DNA of 64,000 bases from Dryocosmus kuriphilus (GCA_038277395.1 CM076189.1:241097054-241161053); one strand, 5' to 3'; counted from the stretch's first letter, positions 39,716 to 52,800 are shown. A program made the numbers and translations. Notes: a model not told the origin generated them from the letters alone.

Positions 39716-42700
39716 ATTAAAAGAGGTACACTTTTTTTTGATTTTGTATGTAATTAGACCGTCTAGGTTCATGGAAGCGCTGGTGCCCGGAGTTTTTGTC
39801 GATTTTGACCAACGCGCGGGGGCACTTTTTTACCAATATTATATACTTTGCGATGGTATCTCTGGACTATATGTTGAAAAATATAAACATTAAAAGAGGT
39901 ACACTTTTTTTTTGATTTTGTATGTAATTAGACCGTCTACGTTCATGGAAAGCGCTGGTGCCCGGAGTTTTTCGATTTTGACCAACGCGCGGGCACTTTT
40001 TTACCAATATTATAGTTTGCGATGGTATCTCTGGACTATATGTTGAAAAATATAAACATTAAAAGAGGTACACTTTTTTGATTTTGTATGTAATTAGACC
40101 GTCTAGTTCATGGAAGCGCTGGTGCCCGGAGTTTTTGTCGATTTTGACCAACGCGCGGGCACTTTTTTACCAATATTATAGTTTGCGATGGTATCTCTGG
40201 ACTATATGTTGAAAAATATAAACATTAAAAGAGGTACACTTTTTTTTTTTTGTATGTAATTAGACCGTCTACGTTCATGGAAGCGCTGGTGCCCGGAGTT
40301 TTTGTCGATTTTGACCAACGCGCGGGCACTTTTTTACCAATATTATAGTTTGCGATGGTATCTCTGGACTATATGTTGAAAAATATAAACATTAAAAGAG
40401 GTACACTTTTTTTTTTGATTTTGTATGTAATTAGACCGTCTACGTTCATGGAAGCGCTGGTGCCCGGAGATTTTGTCGATTTTGACCAACGCGCGGGCAC
40501 TTTTTTTACCAATATTATAGTTTGCGATGGTATCTCTGGACTATATGTTGAAAATATAAAATTAAAAGAGGTACACTTTTTTTTTGATTTTGTATGTAAT
40601 TAGACCGTCTACGTTCATGGAAGCGCTGGTGCCCGGAGTTTTTGTCGATTTTGACCAACGCGCGGGCACTTTTTTACCAATATTATAGTTTGCGATGGTA
40701 TCTCTGGACTATATGTTGAAAAATATAAACATTAAAAGAGGTACACTTTTTTTTTTTTGTATGTAATTAGACCGTCTACGTTCATGGAAGCGCTGGTGCC
40801 CGAGTTTTTTTGTCGATTTTGACCAACGCGCGGGCACTTTTTTACCAATATTATAGTTTGCGATGGTATCTCTGGACTATATGTTGAAAAATATAAAATT
40901 AAAAGAGGTACACTTTTTTGATTTTGTATGTAATTAGACCGTCTACGTTCATGGAAGCGCTGGTGCCCGGAGTTTTTGTCGATTTTGACCAACGCGCGGG
41001 CACTTTTTTACCAATATTATAACTTTGCGATGGTATCTCTGGTATCTCTGGACTATATGTTGAAAAATATAAATTAAAAGAGGTACACTTTTTTTTTGAT
41101 TTTGTATGTAATTAGACCGTCTAGGTTCATGGAAGCGCTGGTGCCCGGAGTTTTTGTCGATTTTGACCAACGCGCGGGCACTTTTTTACCAATATTATAG
41201 TTTGCGATGGTATCTCTGGACTATATGTTGAAAAATATAAACATTAAAAGAGGTACATACACTTTTTTTGATTTTGTATGTAATTAGACCGTCTACGTTC
41301 ATGGAAGCGCTGGTGCCCGGAGTTTTTGTCGATTTTGACCAACGCGCGGGCACTTTTTTACCAATATTATATAGTTTGCGATGGTATCTCTGGACTGTAT
41401 GTTGAAAAATGTATAAACATTAAAAGAGGTACACTTTTTTTTTGATTTTGTATGTAATTAGACCGTCTAGTTCATGGAAGCGCTGGTGCCCGGAGTTTTT
41501 TCGATTTTGACCAACGCGCGGGCACTTTTTTACCAATATTATAACTTGCGATGGTATCTCTGGACTATATGTTGAAAAATATAAACATTAAAAGAGGTAC
41601 ACTTTTTTGATTTTGTATGTAATTAGACCGTCTAGGTTCATGGAAGCGCTGGTGCCCGGAGTTTTTGTCGATTTTGACCAACGCGCGGGCACTTTTTTAC
41701 CAATATTATAACTTGCGATGGTATCTCTGGACTATGTTGAAAAATATAAAACATTAAAAGAGGTACACTTTTTTGATTTTGTATGTAATTAGACCGTCTA
41801 GTTCATGGAAGCGCTGGTGCCCGGAGATTTTTGTCGATTTTGACCAACGCGGGCACTTTTTTTACCAATATTATAACTTGCGATGGTATCTCTGGACTAT
41901 ATTGTTGAAAAATATAAACATTAAAAGAGGTACACTTTTTTTGATTTTGTATGTAATTAGACCGTCTAGGTTCATGGAAGCGCTGGTGCCCGGAGTTTTT
42001 GTCGATTTTGACCAACGCGCGGGCACTTTTTTACCAATATTATAGTTTGCGATGGTATCTCTGGACTGTATGTTGAAAAATATAAACATTAAAAGAGGTA
42101 CACTTTTTTTGATTTTGTATGTAATTAGACCGTCTACGTTCATGGAAGCGCTGGTGCCCGGAGATTTTGTCGATTTTGACCAACGCGCGGGCACTTTTTT
42201 ACCAATATTATAGTTTGCGATGGTATGTCTGGACTATATGTTGAAAAATATAAAATTAAAAGAGGTACACTTTTTTGATTTTGTATGTAATTAGACCGTC
42301 TACGTTCATGGAAGCGCTGGTGCCCCCGAGAGTTTTTGTCGATTTTGACCAACGCGCGGGCACTTTTTTACCAATATTATAACTTGCGATGGTATCTCTG
42401 GACTATTTGTTGAAAAAATAAAACATTAAAAGAGGTACACTTTTTTTGATTTTGTATGTAATTAGACCGTCTAGGTTCATGGAAGCGCTGGTGCCCGAGT
42501 TTTTGTCGATTTTGACCAACGCGCGGGCACTTTTTTACCAATATTATAACTTGCGATGGTATCTCTGGACTATATGTTGAAAAATATAAACATTAAACGA
42601 GGTACACTTTTTTGATTTTGTATATAATTAGACCGTCTAGGTTCATGGAAGCGCTGGTGCCCGAGTTTTTGTCGATTTTGACCAACGCGCGGGCACTTTT

Positions 42701-45673
42701 TTACCAATATTATAGTTTGCGATGGTATCTCTGGACTATATGTTGAAAAATATAAACATTAAAAGAGGTACACTTTTTTGATTTTGTATGTAATTAGACC
42801 GTCTACGTTTCATGGAAGCGCTGGTGCCCGGAGTTTTTGTCGATTTTGACCAACGCGCGGGCACTTTTTTACCAATATTATAGTTTGCGATGGTATCTCT
42901 GGACTATATGTTGAAAAATATAAACATTAAAAGAGGTACACTTTTTTTTGATTTTGTATGTAATTAGACCGTCTAGGTTCATGGAAGCGCTGGTGCCCGG
43001 AGTTTTTGTCGATTTTGACCAACGCGCGGGCACTTTTTTACCAATATTATAACTTGCGATGGTATCTCTGGACTATATGTTGAAAAATATAAACATTAAA
43101 AGAGGTACACTTTTTTGATTTTGTATGTAATTAGACCGTCTAGGTTCGTTCATGGAAGCGCTGGTGCCCGGAGATTTTGTCGATTTTGACCAACGCGCGG
43201 GCACTTTTTTACCAATATTATAACTTTGCGATGGTATCTCTGGACTATATGTTGAAAAATAAAACATTAAAAGAGGTACACTTTTTTGATTTTGTATGTA
43301 ATTAGACCGTCTAGGTTCATGGAAGCGCTGGTGCCCGGAGTTTTTGTCGATTTTGACCAACGCGCGGGCACTTTTTTTACCAATATTATAGTTTGCGATG
43401 GTATCTCTGGACTATATGTTGAAAAATATAAACATTAAAAAAGAGGTACACTTTTTTGATTTTGTATGTAATTAGACCGTCTACGTTCATTCATGAAGCG
43501 CTGGTGCCCGGAGTTTTTGTCGATTTTGACCAACGCGCGCGGGCACTTTTTTACCAATATTATAGTTTGCGATGGTATCTCTGGACTATATGTTGAAAAA
43601 TATAAACATTAAAAGAGGTACACTTTTTTTTTTTTTTGTATATAATTAGACCGTCTAGGTTCATGGAAGCGCTGGTGCCCGGAGTTTTTGTCGATTTTGA
43701 CCAACGCGCGGGCACTTTTTTACCAATATTATAGTTTGCGATGGTATCTCTGGACTGTATGTTGAAAAATATAAACATTAAAAGAGGTACACTTTTTTTT
43801 GATTTTGTATGTAATTAGACCGTCTACGTTCATGGAAGCGCTGGTGCCCGGAGTTTTTGTCGATTTTGACCAACGCGCGGGCACTTTTTTACCAATATTA
43901 TAGTTTGCGATGGTATCTCTGGACTGTATGTTGAAAAATATAAACATTAAAAGAGGTACACTTTTTTTGATTTTGTATGTAATTAGACCGTCTACGTTCA
44001 TGGAAGCGCTGGTGCCCGGAGTTTTTGTCGATTTTTACCAACGCGCGGGCACTTTTTTACCAATATTATAGTTTGCGATGGTATCTCTGGACTATATGTT
44101 GAAAAATATAAACATTAAAAGAGGTACACTTTTTTGATTTTGTATGTATATTTAGACCGTCTACGTTCATGGAAGCGCTGGTGCCCGAAGTTTTTGTCGA
44201 TTTTGACCAACGCGCGGGCACTTTTTTACCAATATTATAACTTGCGATGGTATCTCTGGACTATATGTTGAAAAATATAAACATTAAAAGAGGTACACTT
44301 TTTTGATTTTGTATGTAATTAGACCGTCTAGTTCATGGAAGCGCTGGTGCCCGGAGTTTTTGTCGATTTTGACCAACGCGCGGGCACTTTTTTACCAATA
44401 TTATAGTTGCGATGGTATCTCTGGACTATATGTTGAAAAATATAAAACATTAAAAGAGGTACACTTTTTTTTGATTTTGTATGTAATTAGACCGTCTACG
44501 TTCATGGAAGCGCTGGTGCCCGGAGTTTTGTCGATTTTGACCAACGCGCGGGCACTTTTTTACCAATATTATAACTTGCGATGGTATCTCTGGACTATAT
44601 GTTGAAAAATGTAAAAACATTAAAAGAGGTACACTTTTTTGATTTTGTATGTAATTAGACCGTCTAGGTTCATGGAAGCGCTGGTGCCCGGAGTTTTTGT
44701 CGATTTTGACCAACGCGCGGGCACTTTTTTACCAATATTATAGTTTTGCGATGGTATCTCTGGACTGTATGTTGAAAAATATAAACATTAAAAGAGGTAC
44801 ACTTTTTTTTGATTTTGTATGTAATTAGACCGTCTACGTTCATGGAAGCGCTGGTGCCCGGAGTTTTTGTCGATTTTGACCAACGCGCGGGCACTTTTTT
44901 ACCAATATTATAGTTTGCGATGGTATCTCTGGACTGTATGTTGAAAAATATAAACATTAAAAGAGGTACACTTTTTTGATTTTGTATGTAATTAGACCGT
45001 CTAGTTCATGGAAGCGCTGGTGCCCGGGAGTTTTTGTCGATTTTGACCAACGCGCGGGCACTTTTTTACCAATATTATAACTTGCGATGGTATCTCTGGA
45101 CTATATGTTGAAAAATATAAACATTAAAAGAGGTACACTTTTTTGATTTTGTATGTAATTAGACCGTCTAGTTCATGGAAGCGCTGGTGCCCGGAGTTTT
45201 TGTCGATTTTGACCAACGCGCGGGCACTTTTTTACCAATATTATAACTTGCGATGGTATCTCTGGACTATATGTTGAAAAATATAAACATTAAAAGAGGT
45301 ACACTTTTTTGATTTTGTATGTAATTAGACCGTCTAGTTCATGGAAAGCGCTGGTGCCCGGAGATTTTTGTCGATTTTTGACCAACGCGCGGGCACTTTT
45401 TTACCAATATTATAGTTTGCGATGGTATCTCTGGACTATATGTTGAAAAATATAAACATTAAAAGAGGTACACTTTTTTTTTGATTTTGTATATAATTAG
45501 ACCGTCTAGGTTCATGGAAGCGCTGGTGCCCGGAGTTTTTGTCGATTTTGACCAACGCGCGGGCACTTTTTTACCAATATTATAGTTCGCGATGGTATCT
45601 CTGGACTGTATGTATGTTGAAAAATATAAACATTAAAAGAGGTACATTTTTTTGATTTTGTATGTAATTAGAC

Positions 45674-46013
45674 CGTCTACTACGTTCATGGAAGAGCTGG
45701 TGCCCGGAGTTTTTGTCGATTTTGACCAACGCGCGGGCACTTTTTTACCAATATTATAGTTTGCGATGGTATCTCTGGACTATATGTTGAAAAATATAAA
45801 ATTAAAAGAGGTACACTTTTTTTTTTGATTTTGTATGTAATTAGACCGTCTAGGTTCATGGAAGCGCTGGTGCCCGGAGTTTTTGTCGATTTTGACCAAC
45901 GCGCGGGCACTTTTTTACCAATATTATAACTTGCGATGGTATCTCTGGACTATTTGTTGAAAAATATAAACATTAAAAGAGGTACACTTTTTTGATTTTG
46001 TATGTAATTAGAC
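45674..46013 (+). repeat. Two-monomer haplotype shared with 21622-21963
   Basis: This is the second copy of the haplotype, about 24 kb away: GGAAGAGCTGG, ATAAAATT and a ten-T tail, followed by a TAGG monomer with CTATTTG. Differences are an extra CTA in the start (TCTACTACG), GAGTTTTTG in place of GAGATTTTTTTG, and AACTT in place of AAGTTT. The preceding monomer has CTGTATGTATG and GGTACA-T(7). Confidence 0.7.
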
Positions 46014-47179
46014 CGTCTAGGTTCATGGAAACGCTGGTGCCCGGAGATTTTTGTCGATTTTGACCAACGCGCGGGCACTTTTTTTACCAATATTATAACT
46101 TGCGATGGTATCTCTGGACTATATGTTGAAAAATATAAACATTAAAAGAGGTACACTTTTTTGATTTTGTATGTAATTAGACCGTCTAGGTTCATGGAAG
46201 CGCTGGTGCCCGGAGTTTTTTGTCGATTTTGACCAACGCGCGGGCACTTTTTTACCAATATTATAGTTTGCGATGGTATCTCTGGACTATATGTTGAAAA
46301 ATATAAAATTAAAAGAGGTACACTTTTTTGATTTTGTATGTAATTAGACCGTCTAGTTCATGGAAGCGCTGGTGCCCGGAGAGTTTTTGTCGATTTTGAC
46401 CAACGCGCGGGCACTTTTTTTACCAATATTATAACTTGCGATGGTATCTCTGGACTATATGTTGAAAAATATAAACATTAAAAGAGGTACACTTTTTTGA
46501 TTTTGTATGTAATTAGACCGTCTAGGTTCATGGAAGCGCTGGTGCCCGGAGATTTTCTCGATTTTGACCAACGCGCGGGCACTTTTTTACCAATATTATA
46601 GTTTGCGATGGTATCTCTGGACTATATGTTGAAAAATATAAACATTAAAAGAGGTACACTTTTTTGATTTTGTATGTAATTAGACCGTCTAGTTCATGGA
46701 AGCGCTGGTGCCCGGAGTTTTTGTCGATTTTGACCAACGCGCGGGCACTTTTTTACCAATATTATAGTTTGCGATGGTATCTCTGGACTATATGTTGAAA
46801 AATATAAACATTAAAAGAGGTACACTTTTTTTGATTTTGTATGTAATTAGACCGTCTACGTTCATGGAAGCGCTGGTGCCCGGAGTTTTTGTCGATTTTG
46901 ACCAACGCGCGGGCACTTTTTTACCAATATTATAGTTTGCGATGGTATCTCTGGACTATATGTTGAAAAATATAAACATTAAAAGAGGTACACACTTTTT
47001 TTGATTTTGTATGTAATTAGATCTACGTTCATGGAAGCGCTGGTGCCCGAGAGTTTTTGTCGATTTTGACCAACGCGCGGGCACTTTTTTACCAATATTA
47101 TAGTTTTGATGGTATCTCTGGACTATATGTTGAAAAATATAAACATTAAAAGAGGTACACTTTTTTGATTTTGTATGTA

Positions 47180-47300
47180 ATTAGACCGTCTATGTTCATG
47201 GATTAGACCCAACGTCCAATATAGTTTGCGATGGTATCTTGATGGAAGCGCTGGTGCCGTCGGAGAGCGCTGGTGCCCGGAGATTTTGTCGATTTTTTTG
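47180..47300 (+). repeat. Scrambled monomer
   Basis: TATGTTCATGGATTAGACCC is followed by AACGTCCAATATAG, then GATGGTATCTTGATGGAAGC, then two copies of GCGCTGGTGCC. Pieces of one monomer are present out of order. Normal copies resume at the GACCAACGCGCGGG near 47299. Confidence 0.7.
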
Positions 47301-48344
47301 ACCAACGCGCGGGCACTTTTTTACCAATATTATAGTTTGCGATGGTATCTCTGGACTATATGTTGAAAAATATAAACATTAAAAGAGGTACACTTTTTTT
47401 TCTGATTTTGTATGTAATTAGACCGTCTACGTTCATGGAAGCGCTGGTGCCCGGAGTTTTTGTCGATTTTGACCAACGCGCGGGCACTTTTTTACCAATA
47501 TTATAGTTTGCGATGGTATCTCTGGACTGTATGTTTTGAAAAATATAAACATTAAAAGAGGTACACTTTTTTGATTTTGTATGTAATTAGACCGTCTACG
47601 TTCATGGAAGCGCTGGTGCCCGGAGTTTTTGTCGATTTTGACCAACGCGCGGGCACTTTTTTACCAATATTATAGTTTGCGATGGTATCTCTGGACTGTA
47701 TGTTGAAAAATATAAACATTAAAAGAGGTACACTTTTTTGATTTTGTATGTAATTAGACCGTCTAGTTCATGGAAGCGCTGGTGCCCGGAGTTTTTGTCG
47801 ATTTTGACCAACGCGCGGGCACTTTTTTACCAATATTATAGTTTGCGATGGTATCTCTGGACTGTATGTTGAAAAATATAAACATTAAAAGAGGTACACT
47901 TTTTTGATTTTGTATGTAATTAGACCGTCTACGTTCATGGAAGCGCTGGTGCCGGAGATTTTGTCGATTTTGACCAACGCGCGGGCACTTTTTTACCAAT
48001 ATTATAACTTGCGATGGTATCTCTGGACTATATTGTTGAAAAATATAAACATTAAAAGAGGTACACTTTTTTGATTTTGTATGTAATTAGACCGTCTACG
48101 TTCATGGAAGCGCTGGTGCCCGGAGTTTTTGTCGATTTTGACCAACGCGCGGGCACTTTTTTACCAATATTATAGTTGCGATGGTATCTCTGGACTATAT
48201 GTTGAAAAATATAAACATTAAAAGAGGTACACTTTTTTTGATTTTGTATGTAATTAGACCGTCTACGTTCATGGAAGCGCTGGTGCCCGGAGATTTTGTC
48301 GATTTTGACCAACGCGCGGGCACTTTTTTACCAATATTATAACT

Positions 48345-48818
48345 TGTACCAATATTTATACTTTTGGTGGGAGGATATCTCTGGGACTATTTTGAAAAAT
48401 ATGTAACATATTAAAGAGTGTAAAGAGCTTTTTTTTTGATTTTATATGTATGTAATTAGACCGTCTACGTTCATGGAAGCGCTGGTGCTTTTTGTCGTGC
48501 GCGGGCAGATTTTTTGCGATGGTATCGATTTTGACCAACGCGCATTAAAAGGGCACTTTTTAATTTTGTATGTATTATAGACTTGCGTTTGATGGTAAGC
48601 TGGTGCTGGACTATTTGTCGTTGACCAAATTTAAACATTAAAAGAGGGATACACTTTGTTTGATTTTGTATGTAGACTTTTTTGACCCAACGCGCGGGCA
48701 CTTTGTGTTTAATTATGTACCGTCTACGTTCATGGAAGCGCTGGTGCCGGAGTTTTTGTCGATTTTGACCAAACGCGCGGGCACTTTTTTTACCAATATT
48801 ATTAGTTCGCGTTGGTAT
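48345..48818 (+). repeat. Heavily scrambled satellite left of the second gap
   Basis: For about 470 bases before the N run the sequence is made of satellite words in disturbed order and with many substitutions, such as ACTTGTACCAATATTTATAC, GGTGGGAGGATATC and GGTAAGCTGGTGCTGGAC. The lengths between anchors are wrong. A poor consensus at a contig end is most likely; real decay cannot be excluded. Confidence 0.75.
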
Positions 48819-49318
48819 NNNNNNNNNNNNNNNNNNNNNNNNNNNNNNNNNNNNNNNNNNNNNNNNNNNNNNNNNNNNNNNNNNNNNNNNNNNNNNNNNN
48901 NNNNNNNNNNNNNNNNNNNNNNNNNNNNNNNNNNNNNNNNNNNNNNNNNNNNNNNNNNNNNNNNNNNNNNNNNNNNNNNNNNNNNNNNNNNNNNNNNNNN
49001 NNNNNNNNNNNNNNNNNNNNNNNNNNNNNNNNNNNNNNNNNNNNNNNNNNNNNNNNNNNNNNNNNNNNNNNNNNNNNNNNNNNNNNNNNNNNNNNNNNNN
49101 NNNNNNNNNNNNNNNNNNNNNNNNNNNNNNNNNNNNNNNNNNNNNNNNNNNNNNNNNNNNNNNNNNNNNNNNNNNNNNNNNNNNNNNNNNNNNNNNNNNN
49201 NNNNNNNNNNNNNNNNNNNNNNNNNNNNNNNNNNNNNNNNNNNNNNNNNNNNNNNNNNNNNNNNNNNNNNNNNNNNNNNNNNNNNNNNNNNNNNNNNNNN
49301 NNNNNNNNNNNNNNNNNN
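48819..49318. other. Assembly gap, 500 N
   Basis: This is a second run of exactly 500 N. The left flank ends at TTGGTAT (monomer base about 96) and the right flank starts at TTGAAAAATAT (about base 111). The in-phase expectation is 14 plus a multiple of 167, which 500 does not satisfy. The composition of the array changes across this gap (block II to block III), so the missing interval may be long. Confidence 0.98.
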
Positions 49319-49704
49319 TTGAAAAATATAAACATTAAAAGAGGTACACTTTTTTGATTTTGTATGTAATTAGACCGTCTACGTTGATGGAAGCGCTGGT
49401 GCCCGGAGTTTTTGTCGATTTTCCACCAACGCGCGGGCACTTTTTTACCAATATTATAGTTTGCAATGGTATCTCTGGACTGTATGTTGAAAAATATAAA
49501 CATTAAAAGAGGCACTTTTTTTTTGATTTTGTATGTAATTAGACCGTCTACGTTGATGGAAGCGCTGGTGCCCGGAGTTTTTTCCACCAACGCGCGGGCA
49601 CTTTTTTACCAATATTATAGTTTGCGATGGTATCTCTGGACTATATGTGGAAAAATATAAACATTAAAAGAGGTACAGTTTTTTTGATTTTGTATGTAAT
49701 TAGA

Positions 49705-49875
49705 CCGTCTACGTTCATGGAAGCGCTGGCTGGTGCCCGGAGATTTTGTCGATTTTGACCAACGCGTGGGCACTTTTGCACCAATATTATAGTTTACGAT
49801 GGTATCTCTGGACTATATGTGGAAAAATATAAACATTAAAAGAGGTACAGTTTTTTGATTTTGTATGTAATTAGA
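49705..49875 (+). repeat. Block III marker haplotype, copy at 49.7 kb
   Basis: One monomer combines GAGATTTTG, TTGCACC, GTTTACG, TATGTGG and GGTACAG-T(6), and the next start is altered (GACGTCTCTACG). The same combination recurs at about 50.89-51.06 kb, seven monomers later, and most of it near 53.09-53.26 kb. This copy also has GCGTGGGC, one of the few visible CpG changes in the GC-rich block, and a duplicated CTGG. Confidence 0.65.
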
Positions 49876-52800
49876 CGTCTCTACGTTCATGGAAGCGCTG
49901 GTGCCCGGAGTTTTTGTCGATTTTGACCAACGCGCGGGCACTTTTTGCACCAATATTATAGTTTGCGATGGTATCTCTGGACTATATGTTGAAAAATATA
50001 AACATTAAAAGAGGTACTTTTTTTTGATTTTGTATGTAATTAGACCGTCTACGTTCATGGAAGCGCTGGTGCCCGGAGATTTTTGTCGATTTTGACCAAC
50101 GCGCGGGCACTTTTTTACCAATATTATAACTTGCGATGGTATCTCTGGACTATATGTTGAAAAATATAAACATTAAAAGAGGTACACTTTTTTGATTTTG
50201 TATGTAATTAGACCGTCTACGTTGATGGAAGCGCTGGTGCCCGGAGTTTTTGTCGATTTTGACCAACGCGCGGGCACTTTTTTGCACCAATATTATAGTT
50301 TGCGATGGTATCTCTGGACTGTATGTTGAAAAATATAAACATTAAAAAAGAGGCACACTTTTTTGATTTTGTATGTAATTAGACCGTCTACGTTGATGGA
50401 AGCGCTGGTGCCCGGAGATTTTGTCGATTTTGACCAACGCGCGGGCACTTTTGCACCAATATTATAGTTTGCGATGGTATCTCTGGACTATATGTTGAAA
50501 AATATAAACATTAAAAGAGGTACACTTTTTTGATTTTGTATGTAATTAGACCGTCTACGTTCATGGAAGCGCTGGTGCCCCGAGTTTTTTTGTCGATTTT
50601 GACCAACGCGCGGGCACTTTTTGCACCAATATTATAGTTTGCGATGGTATCTCTGGACTGTATGTTGAAAAAATATAAACATTAAAAGAGTACACTTTTT
50701 TTTTGATTTTGTATGTAATTAGACCGTCTACGTTCATGGAAGCGCTGGTGCCCGGAGTTTTTGTCGATTTTGACCAACGCGCGGGCACTTTTTTACCAAT
50801 ATTATAGTTTGCGATGGTATCTCTGGACTATATGTTGGAAAAATATAAACATTAAAAGAGGTACACTTTTTTGATTTTGTATGTAATTAGACCCGTCTAC
50901 GTTCATGGAAGCGCTGGTGCCCGGAGATTTTTTGTCGATTTTGACCAACGCGCGCGGGCACTTTTGCACCAATATTATAGTTTACGATGGTATCTCTGGA
51001 CTATATGTGGAAAAATATAAACATTAAAAGAGGTACAGTTTTTTGATTTTTTGTATGTAATTAGACCGTCTACTATACGTTCATGGAAGCGCTGGTGCCC
51101 CGGTTTTTGTCGATTTTGACCAACGCGCGGGCACTTTTTTACCAATATTATAGTTTTGCGATGGTATCTCTGGACTGTATGTTGAAAAATATAAACATTA
51201 AAAGAGGTACTTTTTTTTTGATTTTGTATGTAATTAGACCGTCTACGTTCATGGAAGCGCTGGTGCCCGGAGTTTTTGTCGATTTTGACCAACGCGCGGG
51301 CACTTTTTTACCAATATTATAGTTTGCGATGGTATCTCTGGACTATATGTTGAAAAATATAAACATTAAAAGAGGTACTTTTTTTTTTGATTTTGTATGT
51401 AATTAGACCGTCTACGTTGATGGAAGCGCTGGTGCCCGGAGATTTTGTCGATTTTGACCAACGCGCGGGCACTTTTGCACCAATATTATAGTTTGCGATG
51501 GTATCTCTGGACTATATGTTGAAAAATATAAACATTAAAAGAGGTACTTTTTTTTTTTTGATTTTGTATGTAATTAGACCGTCTACGTTCATGGAAGCGC
51601 TGGTGCCCGGAGTTTTTGTCGATTTTGACCAACGCGCGGGCACTTTTTTACCAATATTATAACTTGCGATGGTATCTCTGGACTATATGTTGAAAAATAT
51701 AAACATTAAAAGAGGTACACTTTTTTTGATTTTGTATGTAATTAGACCGTCTAGGTTCATGGAAGCGCTGGTGCCCGGAGTTTTTTGTCGATTTTGACCA
51801 ACGCGCGGGCACTTTTTTACCAATATTATAGTTTGCGATGGTATCTCTGGACTATATGTTGAAAAATATAAACATTAAAAGAGGTACACTTTTTTGATTT
51901 TGTATGTAATTAGACCGTCTACGTTCATGGAAGCGCTGGTGCCCGGAGATTTTTGTCGATTTTGACCAACGCGCGGGCACTTTTTGCACCAATATTATAG
52001 TTTGCGATGGTATCTCTGGACTATATGTGGAAAAATATAAACATTAAAAGAGGTACTTTTTTTTTGATTTTGTATGTAATTAGACCGTCTACGTTGATGG
52101 AAGCGCTGGTGCCCGGAGTTTTTGTCGATTTTGACCAACGCGCGGGCACTTTTGCACCAATATTATAGTTTGCGATGGTATCTCTGGACTATATGTTGAA
52201 AAATATAAACATTAAAAGAGGTACACTTTTTTGATTTTGTATGTAATTAGACCGTCTACGTTCATGGAAGCGCTGGTGCCCGGAGATTTTGTCGATTTTG
52301 ACCAACGCGCGGGCACTTTTGCACCAATATTATAGTTTGCGATGGTATCTCTGGACTATATGTTGAAAAATATAAACATTAAAAGAGGTACACTTTTTTG
52401 ATTTTGTATGTAATTAGACCGTCTACGTTCATGGAAGCGCTGGTGCCCGGAGTTTTTGTCGATTTTGACCAACGCGCGGGCACTTTTTTACCAATATTAT
52501 AGTTTGCGATGGTATCTCTGGACTATATGTTGAAAAATATAAACATTAAAAGAGGTACACTTTTTTGATTTTGTATGTAATTAGACCGTCTACGTTCATG
52601 GAAAGCGCTGGTGCCCGGAGATTTTGTCGATTTTGACCAACGCGCGGGCACTTTTGCACCAATATTATAGTTTGCGATGGTATCTCTGGACTATATGTTG
52701 AAAAATATAAACATTAAAAGAGGTACACTTTTTTGATTTTGTATGTAATTAGACCGTCTACGTTCATGGAAGCGCTGGTGCCCGGAGTTTTTGTCGATTT

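Larger units (their letters stand above)
29215..41473 (+). repeat. Loose higher-order repeat: TCTAGTTC copy every 6-8 monomers
   Basis: The short start TCTAGTTC occurs (T of TAG) at 29215, 30228, 31247, 32431, 33622, 34636, 35820, 36836, 37882, 38901 (as TAGTTTC), 40104 and 41468. Successive distances are 1013, 1019, 1184, 1191, 1014, 1184, 1016, 1046, 1019, 1203 and 1364 bp, that is 6, 6, 7, 7, 6, 7, 6, 6, 6, 7 and 8 monomers. Random placement at this density would give far more scatter. Monomers between the markers do not repeat in a strict order, so this is a degraded or partly homogenised higher-order repeat rather than a clean one. Confidence 0.68.
21076..48818 (+). repeat. Array block II: GGTACAC tails, AACTT / TCTAGTTC / CTGTATG subfamilies
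   Basis: Tails are almost all GGTACAC-T(6-10). Four variants are frequent and interspersed: TATAACTTGCG in place of TATAGTTTGCG; TCTAGTTC, a one-base-shorter start seen about 25 times between 24.16 and 47.76 kb and not elsewhere; CTGTATG in place of CTATATG; and ATAAAATT, in which the CA of AAACATT is missing. ATAAAATT copies are usually followed immediately by an AACTT copy. These linked variants point to amplification of multi-monomer segments rather than of single monomers. The block is bounded by N runs on both sides, and its ends are scrambled. Confidence 0.85.

Noticed and set aside
48802..49590. Long open frames across the N runs (also around 20355-21109)
   Set aside because: They are open only because N codons cannot be stops.
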